Shown here: positions 1 to 11,585 of the stretch, in pieces
Layout: each line of letters starts with the position of its first letter
How positions within the stretch are numbered: position 1 is the stretch's first letter
Assembly: GCA_036583965.1 (NCBI GenBank)
Contig: JAZBQD010000013.1
Location: 2,210,144-2,274,143 of the forward strand
Direction of reading: 5' to 3'
DNA length: 64,000 bases
Origin: Prunella strophiata
Lineage: Eukaryota > Chordata > Aves > Passeriformes > Prunellidae
Notes under the pieces: generated by a model
The model's input: only the letters and a program-made list of their open reading frames with translations
What the model was told of the DNA's origin: nothing
Databases searched by the model: none
Made by a program: the position numbers and the translations under genes

Positions 1-3000
1 TGAAGTAAAATGCTCTTGACATCTTACACATAATCACATCACTGAAGAAAGCTGGCGCCAGCATTTCCATTGTACCATTCCTAAAAATAGCAAGAAAATA
101 CTCATCATTTGACTACTCTTTAGATTATTTTTTAACTATTCTGACAGAAATGAAGCAGTCTATATTGTTGTTCAGGAATGAATAAGTTGACCAAAATTCA
201 GCCTAGGTATTTATTCTTTCTGAGGCTTGACAATACTCTTATTTACTGTTGTATTGAAATTATTGATCATAGATCAATATGGGTATTGTACAGTTTTACA
301 CACTTTTTATATATTACCATAAGCAAGATGCTATTTGGGATCATTACTGAGCTTAGAGACCTTTCTGACCATTTTTGTGTTCTATGCTTTGAGAAAACAT
401 GACCTGTGAGGAAAGAGAGAAGGAATTGGGATGGTTTGTCTGCAGAGGAGAAGACTCAGGGGAGACATGACAGCAGAGTAACCTAAATAGTGTTGGAAGC
501 TGTACAAAGAGTTAGAGGCAAAACCCCAGGATATCCATGTTCATGGAAGACAGAACAGATGATATTGCACTTAAATTGCATTTTCATTCTGAGCATTACA
601 AAACTGTGTTAGAGTAGTCTTAGGAAATTCTGGTTTTGTATAACCCTGCAATATTTTAGCACTGGGAGTCATTAAAAAGTGGCAATGCAGCTGTCTGCCA
701 GGCATGATGGAGATATAATTTATCCTCATGGAAAAAGGAATGAACTAAATGAACACTTGCAGTTCCTTCTGAACTCTACTTATTCTGTTAATTTTGTGGG
801 TTTGGGTTTTGGTGAGGTTGTTAGTTTGGTGCCTTCTAGAGCAGTGAATTATCTCATTACAAGCTGGAGAGAATTACTGTGCAGCCAAATATGTTTTCTT
901 GAAAATCCTGGGGTTCTGCTCTTCAAACATTTATCTGTAAACAGGTGAAGCTGTTAGGGCAGGCTTATTTTGAATACATTTTATTTAAATGTGTCATTAT
1001 AGTTCTGTAGCTCTCTAGGATGTTTTGCTGGTGGAAGATGATGACAGGGATATGCAGAAATCACTGTTAAAGTTGAGAGCATTGAGAGGCTTCAGATCCA
1101 GTGAATACTGGTGATACTAGTTTTAAGTTGTATATTTAATGAAAACAGGAAAAAGGAACCAGTAAATACAGCTTCTAAAGTAACTAAACTTCTTTTTCCT
1201 TGTGGCAGCTGCTAGCACATATCTCCTTCAAGGAGACAAAAGTGGCAGCTGTTATTTGCTGGCTGACTTGCTGCTGTCATGTGTGTAAAATGGCAGCTTC
1301 CTTTCTCTTTCCTTGTCCTTCCATTTGGCAACATCTTTTCTTTCCTTCTGTTAATCCTGTCTTTCCTGTCATCACCCTTGCCTATTGCTAATTTATAACC
1401 TTCCAAAATGAAAACTTGCATTTGAAGTCTGAAGTCTGAAATAAGAGTCTGAATAGGTTCAGAGTCTTATTTTCTTAGAGCAAAAGAGGAAACAGGAAAA
1501 CCCAAGAACTTGCCAGTCACTCAGACATTCATTACCTGTGCTGTTACTGTGTTTACACAGCTAAATGGTCAGTGTTACATAGCAAAACAGATGTGCTGTC
1601 TGTCCTCCTCTATACAGGCTGGATGTATGAAGTCACTAAAGACCAATTGCAGGAAAAACAATAGAGTTAGTTCAGAAAGCAGGAAAAATAGAAAAATTTA
1701 AAAATAAAAAAATCTGAATAAGTTATCTGTTTCCCAAAAAGCAGACTGGGAGTTGGTTTAGGAGGTCTTTTTTGCTGTAATATGCCTTTGTTGTGTTGAT
1801 ACTCAATTCCATATTCCTGTGGTGGTATGCAGATGATGTATCCATGGCTATTGTAGTGTGAAAATGTTGTATTGTTTAAGTCTTCATCCATGTCATGTAG
1901 TATGTCATGTGTAGTTAGGCTTAATTGTCCTTTTTTGTGTTTGTCTTTGCCTGATTGCTTTTGCAACCAATATTGCCCGTGCTGCCTCTAACCTTTACAC
2001 AAATCTCTGTTCCCCAGGCATTCTCTTCCTGCTTTTACCTGTCACGGCTTGCTTTTAATAATTGGCAGAACCTGCATGATAAACTCCCTGGGAAAGGCTC
2101 CTTGCTTCGTGCTGTGGGAGAAGTCTCACTCCATAGTGTGTCGGTCTGTAATTCTGCAAATGTGATGAAGATGCACAGTTTTTGTAAATGGGGGTTCTCA
2201 ACATGCTGATGAGACAAAGGTGATCTCTGAGCAACTGCTTGCACCAGGTTGTCACTCATGCTGAACTAAATCAGCTTCTGGGATGGAGTGGATGTTTCTG
2301 TGCACAGAAAGAGCATTCACTTTGCATTTTGGAACATGAAAATCTTGCCCTTAAAATTCTCTCTCTTCAGCAGTTAAAAATGAAATCTTTGGGTGTGCAG
2401 TGCATGTGCTGTTCTGGACGTTCATGGGGACTGCATACTGGACTCCATGAATAATGAATCACACCCAGTTTATTGCAGTGTGCTCCATTTTTACCTTTCC
2501 CCAATTTAACCTCTCTCTGATTAGTACAAATGTCACACTGACATGTAGTGTGAGATTATGTAAAAAGCATTTGGCCAAATAAATGGGACATGGGTGAGAT
2601 ACTCTGGTGCTCTGCTCTTGAAGACAGAACAGCAAGTGTAGGACTGTAAGTTATGGAAACACATTCTGTGTTCGGTACAGCCAGACAAAACATAGACTCT
2701 CATCTTTGACTCATGTTAAAAGAGAACTCCCTGTAAATTGCTGTCCTCAAATTAACCTACTCCCATGCAAATCTTTGCAATTGTTTTGTTTTTTAATAAT
2801 GTGCAAGTGCCTTTTGATGCAGAGCTAAATGTTGTCTTCCGTTATGGGTGGAATCTGTTTGCAGAATGAGAATTCTGTGATACATCATGTTTCTGACTGC
2901 AGACCAGTAAAGAAAAATGCTCCTATGTTCAAGTGGAGAGGGGAGAGATGGTACCAGGCAGGTCAAAGAGAGTCTGTACCTTCACAGCCTGTGAACAACC

Positions 3001-3538
3001 CACCTTTATTGCATGAGACAAGATTTTTTTTCAGTTATATATAGTTGCTTATTCATAAGCTCTGAACTGTGCAGCAGGATGTTTTCTTTTCTGCAAATTG
3101 AGTTAGCATATGTATAGAGCTCTGTAGAAAAGCTTTCTGGGCCACTCATTTTGATTTTTTGACTTGTAACTGATTGTTCATCGTGATTCAGATACCTTCT
3201 TACAGTAACTGGACACGCATTTTCCTTCAGATGTGTAAGACAGACAAAGATAGCATTCAGAAGTGAGTTGTACCCTCTTGGCTTTCTGAGCCTTTTGCTT
3301 ACTCCTGCATGCAGGTATTTCAGAGGTCTTCTCCAGAAGACCTTTTATCTTCCAGAAAGTTCTCAAAGAGGATTACTGAGCTGCATAGTAAAGAATTGTC
3401 AAAGGCAGAACACCTCATTGCCATTGGCACCATGAAGCTGTGCTTCAGCTCCCCTGAGCATAAATTCTGTAAGTCTGTACCTGGTCATCAGTCTTAGCAC
3501 TGAGAGCTCTGGCACTGGGATTGTCTGAGCTGATTCAG

Positions 3539-4097
3539 GTCACTCACACTGTGACACAGCTCTCTCCTTGTCCCTGTCCCAGTGCTGAGTGGGCTCAGTT
3601 TGGTCACTCACACTGTGACACAGCTCTCTCCTTGTCCCTGTCCCAGTGCTGAGGGGGCTCAGTTTGGTCACTCACACTGTGACACATCTCCTCCTTGTCC
3701 CTGTCCCAGTGCTGAGTGGGCTCAGTTTGGTCACTCACACTGTGACACAGCTCTCTCCTTGTCCCTGTCCCAGTGCTGAGGGGGCTCAGTTTGGGTCACT
3801 CACACTGTGACACAGCTCTCTCCTTGTCCCTCCTCAGTGCTGAGGGGGCTCAGTTTGGTCACTCACACTGTGACACAGCTCTCTCCTTGTCCCTGTCCCA
3901 GTGCTGAGGGGGCTCAGTTTGGGTCACTCACACTGTAACCCTGTCCCAGTGCTGAGGGGGCTCAGTTTTGTCACTCACACTGTGACACATCTCCTCCTTG
4001 TCCCTGTCCCAGTGCTGAGTGGGCTCAGTTTGGTCACTCACACTGTGACACAGCTCTCTCCTTGTCCCTGTCCCAGTGCTGAGTGGGCTCAGTGTGG
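3539..4097. repeat. Minisatellite, ~9 copies of a 63-65-bp unit
   Basis: The phrase GTCACTCACACTGTGACAC recurs with starts at 3539, 3603, 3667, 3730, 3795, 3858, 3923 (variant), 3970 (variant) and 4033, giving spacings of 63-65 bp except one shortened unit of 47 bp. Each unit runs from this phrase through CTCCTTGTCCCTGTCCC to GTGCTGAGNGGGCTCAGTTT. Copies differ by small substitutions and 1-2-bp indels, so this is a diverged but clearly tandem array. The unit is not a multiple of three and has no coding constraint. Each unit has a short inverted repeat (TCACA/TGTGA). Confidence 0.95.
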
Positions 4098-7000
4098 GTA
4101 ACAAGGCTTATGGATGGTGCACAGGGCTCCTGTGGGAGGGTGGGTGATGCCTGCTGCAGTACTGAGCCCTGTTTCCTGCTGCATTTTAGAATTAAACAGT
4201 ATTAAACAGTCATTTATGCTCTCCAGAGTTTAACACAGCTTTGTCCTGCTGATGGGCTGGCCTGCAGGGGCTGTGCCAAAGGCTGAGGGAGCAGTGACAG
4301 TGACAGTGACATGCTGATGGCTGTGTCTGCTTGTGGAGGAATAGTGGGGAACAGGAATTTTTGAAGTCAAGCCACTAAACCTGTTTCATTCAGGATAAGA
4401 TTAATGTTAAAATGCTCTTAAGCTTGGAATTAAGGCAAACAGACTTCAGATATTTTTTCCTAACATCTGTGACAGATGTGTTTCAGTAATGACAGTGATT
4501 TAATCATCCATGTGACTGAAGGACCTCAGTGTGATGCAATAAAGGTCTTGGCAGTACAGATGAATATACAAGTTCTTTCTTCCCAATGACTTCTTTCTGA
4601 TAATAATTAGTATATTTTAACTAATGTCTTTGAAAGTTAACAAGATTCTTCTCTTGACCTTTTTAAATCTCCTGTCCAAAGCTGCTCTTTTTCACCCGTT
4701 GACAGAGTAGGGGATGTAATCTGACATAGATTAGAAATGAAATGTCACAAGTTGAGTACATTATGAGAAATGAGGTAAAAAAAACTTGCTTTCAAGTGCC
4801 ATTTTCTGAAATTTTTAGAGATAAACATGAAATATTTAACTTTACATCAAATTGAGATTTCAGCTCATCAGGTTGTTTGAAATCTTCTTAAAACTTAGGA
4901 ATGATGCAATGAAATAATGAAATAAAATATAATAATACCAAGGAGAAATATCTACTATCAGATCATATTTTTCATAGGAATATAGTTGCAGTTACTTATG
5001 CACAATTTAGTAGAACTTTCTCCCTAGGCTCTTCGTTTCCGCTCCAGATAATAATTTTGGGACATTAATACCCAGCTGTATTTTTATCTTAGCTTTTGAA
5101 GTAATAGGAAACTTTACAGGGAGGGACCTCAAAAGAATATTTAGTCCTTGATTTACCAATCTCTTACAACAAGGGACCACCCCAGCTTTTTGGAAAAGCT
5201 TGCCTTATTGCTGTTGCTGGGTGGGGAAACTAAGAAAATAGGTAAACAAAACTAATAAAAATATAAAATAGAAAAAGAATTTTTAAAAATTAAAAAAAAT
5301 TAACTCTTAAATTACACTGGGTTGTATTAAATTGTCTAATTATGGCAGAAATTACTAAGAAGCACTGGTGTTCTCCATGGATTTGTGTCATTCAGAAGGG
5401 CAGGTGTTGAGAGCAGTTGGGAATTTGGAATTCATTCTCATGCCTCACCCACTGCAGACTTTGGCACATAGGTTAAGTAGCACTAATGGCTGTCTCAACT
5501 GCACTCAGCCTCTTACCAGATAAAGGAAAAGCTTCATAGCACAACAAATGTGAAATATCTGCTATGTGTCCATCTAGCATACTTGTATTTATAAAAAAGA
5601 GCTGCATTTGGCAGCTAGGCTAGAAGAGAATAGTACTTCCATGTATACAAAATATACCTTTTTTTTTTTTCCTTTTTAGAAAACCAGAGTTAAGGATGTG
5701 GATTGGTGCAGTTGCCAGAAGTTCTGCATTGCATACTGCAGTACTTAGGTGTTGACAGAGCTTTTTATTATATTAAGGAACATCTTGGGTAACCTAACAA
5801 ATGATGGCTATTTGTCTGCCTGTCTTGGAAAGCCCACAGTGATTCTGTAGGTTCACTATGCTATTTTCTAACTGTATGTAGCAGTTAAGATAGAGATGAG
5901 AGGGGAAAAAAGTCAATTTTCTTGCTGCAATTAAAATCTATTGCCTTTTGCACTGTACCTAATGAATATGAACAGCAATTATTGTATTTTTATTTTGGTT
6001 AATCATATGTATTTGGAAATTCTCCCTCATCTTTTTTAAGATAAGTCCAATTCTCCTGGTAATTTTCATATGTCATCCTCATTAATCTCTCATTTTTATC
6101 CTCTCTTCTGAATTAATTTTTCCCTATTTCAGTGTCTTTTTTAAAATGTGGGTCCCAAATACAGACACCGTAATTAAGTTTAATTTTCATTAGTGCTCAG
6201 TAGAACAGGAAGACTCTTACAGATTTTTTCTGTGAAGTTACTGATTGCACACTCAAGAGTGCTGCTTTGCTGAGGTGTGTTTAGAGTAGCCTGACATTTT
6301 GGCCAGTTCTGGTTTGAGAACCACAAATTCCTCACAGGCACCTGTGAATGTGTGTGCTGGGATCCACTCACACACTTTCTACTCCTGATCCTTTTAGGTG
6401 CTTAGAGAAGGATTTATTTATTTATGCTCAAATAATTCTGTAGAAAATGAAGGCTGGCTGGCTCACAGCTTTGACCTTTCATCCTTTGTAAAGATAAGTA
6501 CTACACTTTGTTTTACATTCCCTGGGACTTTACCCATCCTCTGTGATTTCTGAGAAATTAATGCTAATAATTGGTGGCTGCTGCTAATTTCTGGAATACT
6601 CCAGGGTTTTCCATCTGGCTCACTTAGTTTGAAAGTATCTGCTGCATTCAAGGAATATCTAATATAATAGAAAGTTGTCTCAATAGTCATCTTCCTCTGG
6701 TTTCCAGTGATTAAAGAGCCCAATGTTAATATCACTTTTTAAACAGAGTTAATGTATTGAAAGAAAAGGAGAATAAACATCCCTACCTAGACCCACACTC
6801 ATTTAAGCAGAAATTTCAAATTAAATTAGCTTGCTAATTGTAAGGAGGTGTTTACATTTGTTCCCATAAGGAAAAGCTCATGCATACATTTGAAATTTAA
6901 TGTGTTGAATCATTGTCTATCTTTGCATGATGAAAAATTATTGTAATTTCCCAGTGATCTGGTCTCACCCAGGCACATTGGTCTGGCACTTCTTGATTTA

Positions 7001-7758
7001 CATTCTAATGCTTCATCTGTCATTACCCACACATCAGAACTGACCTGCAGGCTTGTGGCAACATCTGGAAATTTGCAGGGTTTTTTTTTCCCTAGATGAG
7101 TAATTCAGCCTCTTTGCCACAGATACAGAAACTTCTAAAAAAAATACCAAGGCAGCTACTGTAAATGATTTTCCTGATGTCAACTAGGAGTTCAATAGTA
7201 TTGATTTGTACCACAGAAAGTTATTAAAGCTTTATAAATGAGTCATTTAAAGCTTGACTGACCTCTCTTCAGAATCCTTCTCTTCCCATTCTTTATAATT
7301 ATATTCTTTCTGTATAAAACTTGTCATCATTAACCAGCTTATATAGCTTCCAATTAGGAAGCAAATACTGTTCCTCCATTCTTTTTCGAGATATAGTTTT
7401 ATTAAGATCTGCTCTCTGAAAGGGAAGGTTTTCTTTGTGTGGTAGTGAAAAACCTACAGAGTGCATCAAATTTGGTTTAAATTCATTGGAATCCTAATAA
7501 GCAGAACCTGATCTGCAAGCTGAAGGTTTGCAGAGGGATTTATCTTGGTGAAATAAATTCATAGGAGCTCTCTCCTGAGCAATTGCAATTCAGATGGAAC
7601 AGAAGAAATTTAATTAAATTATCTGCTCATCTCAAAGCAAGGGCTTTTGCTTTGTTAATTTTCTTTCTTGATCTTATCAATAAAATTAATGAATCAGAAT
7701 GCAGTGGAACTACCTAGACAATGGATGGAACCCCCTGCTGGTTATGCCATTTCCTGTA

Positions 7759-7848
7759 TAGAGTCATAAAATGGTTTGGGTTGGAAGGGACCTTTAAAGA
7801 TCATTTAGTCCCACACCCCTGCAATGAGCAGGGACACCTTTACACAGA
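7759..7848 (-). mobile_element. CR1 LINE 3'-end fragment (antisense)
   Basis: The plus strand reads as the reverse complement of the conserved avian CR1 3' end: GTCATAAAATGGTTTGGGTT, then GGAAGGGACCTTTAAAGATC and GCAATGAGCAGGGACACCTT. Only about 90 bp remain, as is usual for 5'-truncated CR1 copies. The subfamily was not determined. Confidence 0.9.
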
Positions 7849-8843
7849 ATCAAGTATCAGTATCTTAAGAAGAAATTGGAAATAATTCTTGTGGACTCCG
7901 GATTTAAAGTGAATTGCCTGTATTGGAATTTTATACTGAACACTGAATTATGTTGGCACAATATGGAAAAATGCCAGTTTCCCATGTCAGTGGGAATGTG
8001 CAGGCCTCTTTCTGTCAGAGACACTAAGCTGGGTTCTTTAGTCATGCAGGGTTGCCTCTGATAACCCTTGATGTAAAGAACTTGGGTTATATCTGGCAGG
8101 TTTCAGACATGAGTGGGAGGTTTTCACTTGCCTGTTCTGAGGTATGTTTTATCCCCCCTGATAAAGTCACAGTGCCTGTTCCTGTGCAGATTAACAGCTT
8201 AGTTGTGACTCTACTGTAGTCAGCAGCCACTGCTCCACTCTGTCAAGGTAAAGTCACTTTTCCTTTTCTTCTGTGGCTGCCTTGAAGTCCAGTTTTCCTG
8301 TCTGTGTTAGGCCTAGTTCTGTAATGTGTTGTTTATTGCCATATCAAATCACCTTTCAGAATGTTTGTGGAATAGCATCTTACACCTGCAGGATAGTTGG
8401 CATCAGAGATCACTCCTGTAAGTCTTTGCCTTCTAATTGTACCTATTTTTCTTTCTTTCATGAGTAATTTTTACCAGCATTGTTCTTCATGGTTTTCTCT
8501 TGTCAATTGAACTTTGCTTGTGTCAGGTTCAAAATTATACTGGGTGCTTTTCAAGGCAAATGGTCCAGTAAACCTGGGAGATTTTACAGGGCCATACTTG
8601 CTGAAATATTGTGTCCCCAGTCTAACTGCTCTTGAAAGTTGAGCTTTATGGCTTTTCAATCAAATTCCAGGATTATATTCTAGGAAGAAATGTGGTGAGA
8701 ATTAAATACGTTTTCTTGGTGGTGGTAAGGGATCCTATGTGGCAGTTGTAAGAGTTTGCAGAGTTTTGTGTTGCTGTTACCAAGAGACAAGTAACAGCTT
8801 GAAGAGGATGAAGTGGTGCATTCCTTCTTTATCTCTTTTGCAG

Positions 8844-9026
8844 AGAGGAGTCAGGATAGCACTGGAGCTGTGCTGTCTGACTCCAGTTCCACACAGGATA
8901 TGTTTAATGAGCCTGCCAGTTCTCAAGACAGCCTGAAGAAGACTTACACAGAGAAGAGGATTTCTGCTACTTGTGCTGATACACTGATGCTCAGCAAAGA
9001 GACCCTGGGATGTGCAGAGGAAAAGG
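8844..9026 (+). CDS. CABIN1: CABIN1 exon, acidic/Ser-rich linker
   Basis: 183-nt exon between acceptor CTCTTTTGCAG (ends 8843) and donor AAGG|GTATGC (9027). The first two bases complete a codon from the upstream exon and the last base opens one finished by the next exon, so it is phase 2 in and phase 1 out. It encodes about 60 residues rich in Ser, Asp, Glu and Lys, starting RSQDSTGAVLSDSSSTQDMF and ending CAEEK. I recall a closely similar linker in mammalian CABIN1 (ERSQDST...SDSSSTQD.FNEP...TEKR). No domain is visible; it is probably a disordered connector before the last TPR-like segment. The reading frame is open with no stops, and the phase matches the exon beginning near 11250. Confidence 0.88.
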
Positions 9027-11249
9027 GTATGCCTGATTTAATAGATCATGTCAGCTGCAATAGTCCCATTAAAATGTTTCTTCTGGCTTGCAGATGCACT
9101 GAAATATGCTGCACTGTGACTAAGAATTTTAACCAGGTATCATTGCTCCTGTATGTGTGTAGCTTAAATTTGGACCTGTGCCTCACTTATGTGGCCACCA
9201 CCCCAATTTGTTCTATCTGTTAAATCTTACAAAGAAAAACTAAACTCCTGTCTGCTGGCTCTTTGACTGACTTGCCTTCTTTTAGGTTATTATTTGCTTT
9301 TTCTTCAGTGTTTCATATTTTTGAATAATTTAAAGAGTAGTTATTTGAATATAGTCTCAAACAAGACTTTTTACTTTTCCCAGAAATAGATGCCCTTTTT
9401 GTTCTGTCCCAGTAGCAGCTAAATATTCAGTACAGAGAAGAGCTTAAGTAGTAGATGCTTTATTCCATTGTATACTTCATTCCAGTGGAGAACTAGAATT
9501 GCTCTCTACCAGATTTTTCCATATATAATAGCACTAAGTGTTCTGTATTCCACTGGAAAAATGGTTTCAAAATCCATTAGCTGGAATTTCCCTTTGTCTG
9601 ATGTTTGTACAGTTGGATGTGGCAGTAGATAAAGAGGCTGGACTTCAACAGGGAAAGACAAACAAAACCAATGTGTAAATTTTGTCCACCTTTCCAGGCT
9701 GTGGGATGTTAAGTCTTCTTTGCCAGCTCACACTTGCCCAGTTCCAGAGGTGCAGAGGTCATGCTGTGTGGAGAGTCCTGAATCACTTCCCTGATCTCAC
9801 TAGGAACAAGTGCCAGGCAGTTATCTCTCTGTTTGCAGACTTAGATTACTTTGGTTTCTTGTTTTTAAAAATATTTTACTTCAGTCTTGCCTAAGCTGGG
9901 GAAGCCTGTGGTGGTGCTTGCATTAACATGCTGAAGTAGATGCCAGTTCCTAGTTTTGTGAAATACTGCTTCCATAATCACTAAATCCAGTAGTCTTTTG
10001 GCTATTAGACTAAAATCATGGCTCTTTTTCAGGTTTGCAGTGAGATGTGTTATTGTCATCATTTGTCTGTCATGAAAAACCATCAAATGCATTCTTAAAT
10101 TACTGGTGTTTATTAGAACAGATGTTGTTTCTCATAAAGCTACCTGTGCAGTAAAATTATTTTGGATATAGACATCAGGCAAGCACATTTTTGAAAAATG
10201 TGTGTTCTGTAAAACATGTTTGACTCAAAAGTTCAGCCTTATCAGAGATAAAGTTATGGAGCAGCTTTATATTTGAAGATGAAGTACATTTTAGTGTATC
10301 TCTACACTGTCTGCTGGGAGATAAGATCTGATGTAAGAGGCTCTTTATCCTAGCAAAGACAAAGACATGGTAAACTTCCATGACTAAAGATCAAAGTTAA
10401 AGAAATTAATCTGCATGTAGCATGTGTGTTTCCAGCAGTAATGGTTAGCTAACAGGAAATGTGGAAGCTGCCACTGTAACAAGATGATTTCTGAAGTAAG
10501 ATTTGGTATCCTTCAACAAAAGATGGGTCAATTGAATTATAAGTTACCAAGTTAATCACAAAAATATTTACATGGAACTGTAGGTCCCACATTATGCAGA
10601 AGACCAGGTGAGCTGCTGCTGATCATTCTGTCTGAGTCCTATTTTGTATTCTGGAATTGAGTTCTAGAAGACTATTAAGAATAATATATTTCACTTGGGA
10701 GGGTGGCTTTAATTTTCTGTTCTTTCTTCTTTTCTTTGCAATAAAATATTCCTGAATTTACTCTTTTATTTTGACTTTTTTTCCCCTCCTCCTCAATCTT
10801 CCAAGAGTTTGTAAAATCCTGCATTGTGTAAGGTGTGAATGGAGTATGAATTCATACTGTTGTTCAGGATAAAACCCAAATGAAGCCAGGATAAAACCCA
10901 AGTGAAGCCAAGGGAGATACCAGGATAAAACCCAAATGAAGCCAATGGAGATACCAGGATAAAACCCAAATGAAGCCAGGATAAAACCCAAATGAAGCCA
11001 ATGGAGATACCAGAATAAAACCCAAATGAAGCCAATGGAGATACCACTGTGTGGCTCTGTCAATGCATTGTAGATCACTTACTCAATGATCATGAGTAGT
11101 CATAAATATTTTTCAATATTTCTGTCTATGCTTTAATGAAGAAAAGGATTACCTTTTTTCATCCTGAATTCTGGTCATTTTCTATATGTCATTTGCAATT
11201 TTGAAATGGCAATTTCACTGTCACTTTCCTCTTACTGTTCCAGCTGCAG
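9027..11249 (+). other. CABIN1: CABIN1 intron with compound minisatellite
   Basis: 2.2-kb intron, donor GTATGC at 9027. The main recognisable content is the compound tandem repeat at 10865-11045, about 200 bp before the acceptor. The rest is unique AT-rich sequence in which I see no exon or gene. The 3' end has two in-phase acceptors, CAG at 11243 and CAG at 11249. Confidence 0.8.
10865..11045. repeat. Compound minisatellite of 34-bp and 22-bp units
   Basis: The core CAGGATAAAACCCAAATGAA is repeated six times. Four copies are 34 bp, ending GCCAATGGAGATAC or a close variant; two are shortened to 22 bp by loss of the final 12 bp. The order is 22, 34, 34, 22, 34, 34. Copies are almost identical, implying recent expansion. 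On the minus strand the array happens to be open and reads as a hydrophobic repeat of the SFGFYPGISIGF kind, which I consider a chance product. Confidence 0.92.
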
Positions 11250-11585
11250 GAAAGTCAGAAGAGCTGCTGGAGATCTCAGTATCTTACGATCCTGCTGAGC
11301 CTGCTGGCCAGAAGCTGCTGGTGGATCCTCAGTGTGCTTCTGGCAATGCCCTGAAAGCTGCCATGCCCCCAGGCTCACAGTGGGACTGCAAGAGGAAGGC
11401 TGACCCTTGTGCAGAGGATGCATCTGAGTTTCCTCAGGGGCTCCCATGCAGACCTGGAGGAGCAGCGCAAGTTCCTGACGGAGCAGTGCATCTCCTCCTT
11501 CTGCCTCTGCCTCAGCCGCTTCCCCCAGCACTACAAGAGCCTCTACAGGCTGGCCTACCTCTACACCTACAGCAAAACCCACAAG
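11250..11585 (+). CDS. CABIN1: CABIN1 exon, linker plus TPR-like segment, with an internal frame break
   Basis: The exon starts at 11250 (acceptor CTGCAG) or 6 nt earlier at 11244 (TTCCAG); both keep phase with the preceding exon, and 11250 fits the mammalian protein as I recall it (EEKGKSEE.L). It ends at 11585 before donor GTGAGC. The left half is open in one frame, from [11 protein letters not shown] to EFPQGLP. The right half is open in the next frame, from [14 protein letters not shown] through [20 protein letters not shown] to SKTHK. Both halves look coding, and the joint FPQGLP/A..EEQR matches remembered mammalian CABIN1, so one extra base lies near 11447. The right half is helical and TPR-like. 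If the extra base is genuine, translation reads out of frame into the next exon and would be truncated. An assembly or sequencing error is the simpler explanation. Confidence 0.9.

Larger units (their letters stand above)
1..8843 (+). other. CABIN1: CABIN1 intron (3' part), no exon seen
   Basis: AT-rich non-coding sequence upstream of the first recognisable exon. I found no segment resembling CABIN1 or another known protein with usable splice sites; open frames here are short and unconvincing. Contents worth naming are the ~64-bp minisatellite at 3539-4097, the CR1 3'-end fragment at about 7759-7848, and simple A/T runs. The intron ends with a normal acceptor (TCTCTTTTGCAG) at 8843. Confidence 0.8.

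Noticed and set aside
3539..4097. Possible CRISPR-like array
   Set aside because: Whole units repeat with no unique spacers, in a vertebrate intron; it is an ordinary minisatellite.
10793..11047. Hydrophobic repeated minus-strand protein across 10.8-11.05 kb
   Set aside because: It is a translation of the minisatellite. The repeat unit is not a multiple of three and the frame is open only by chance.
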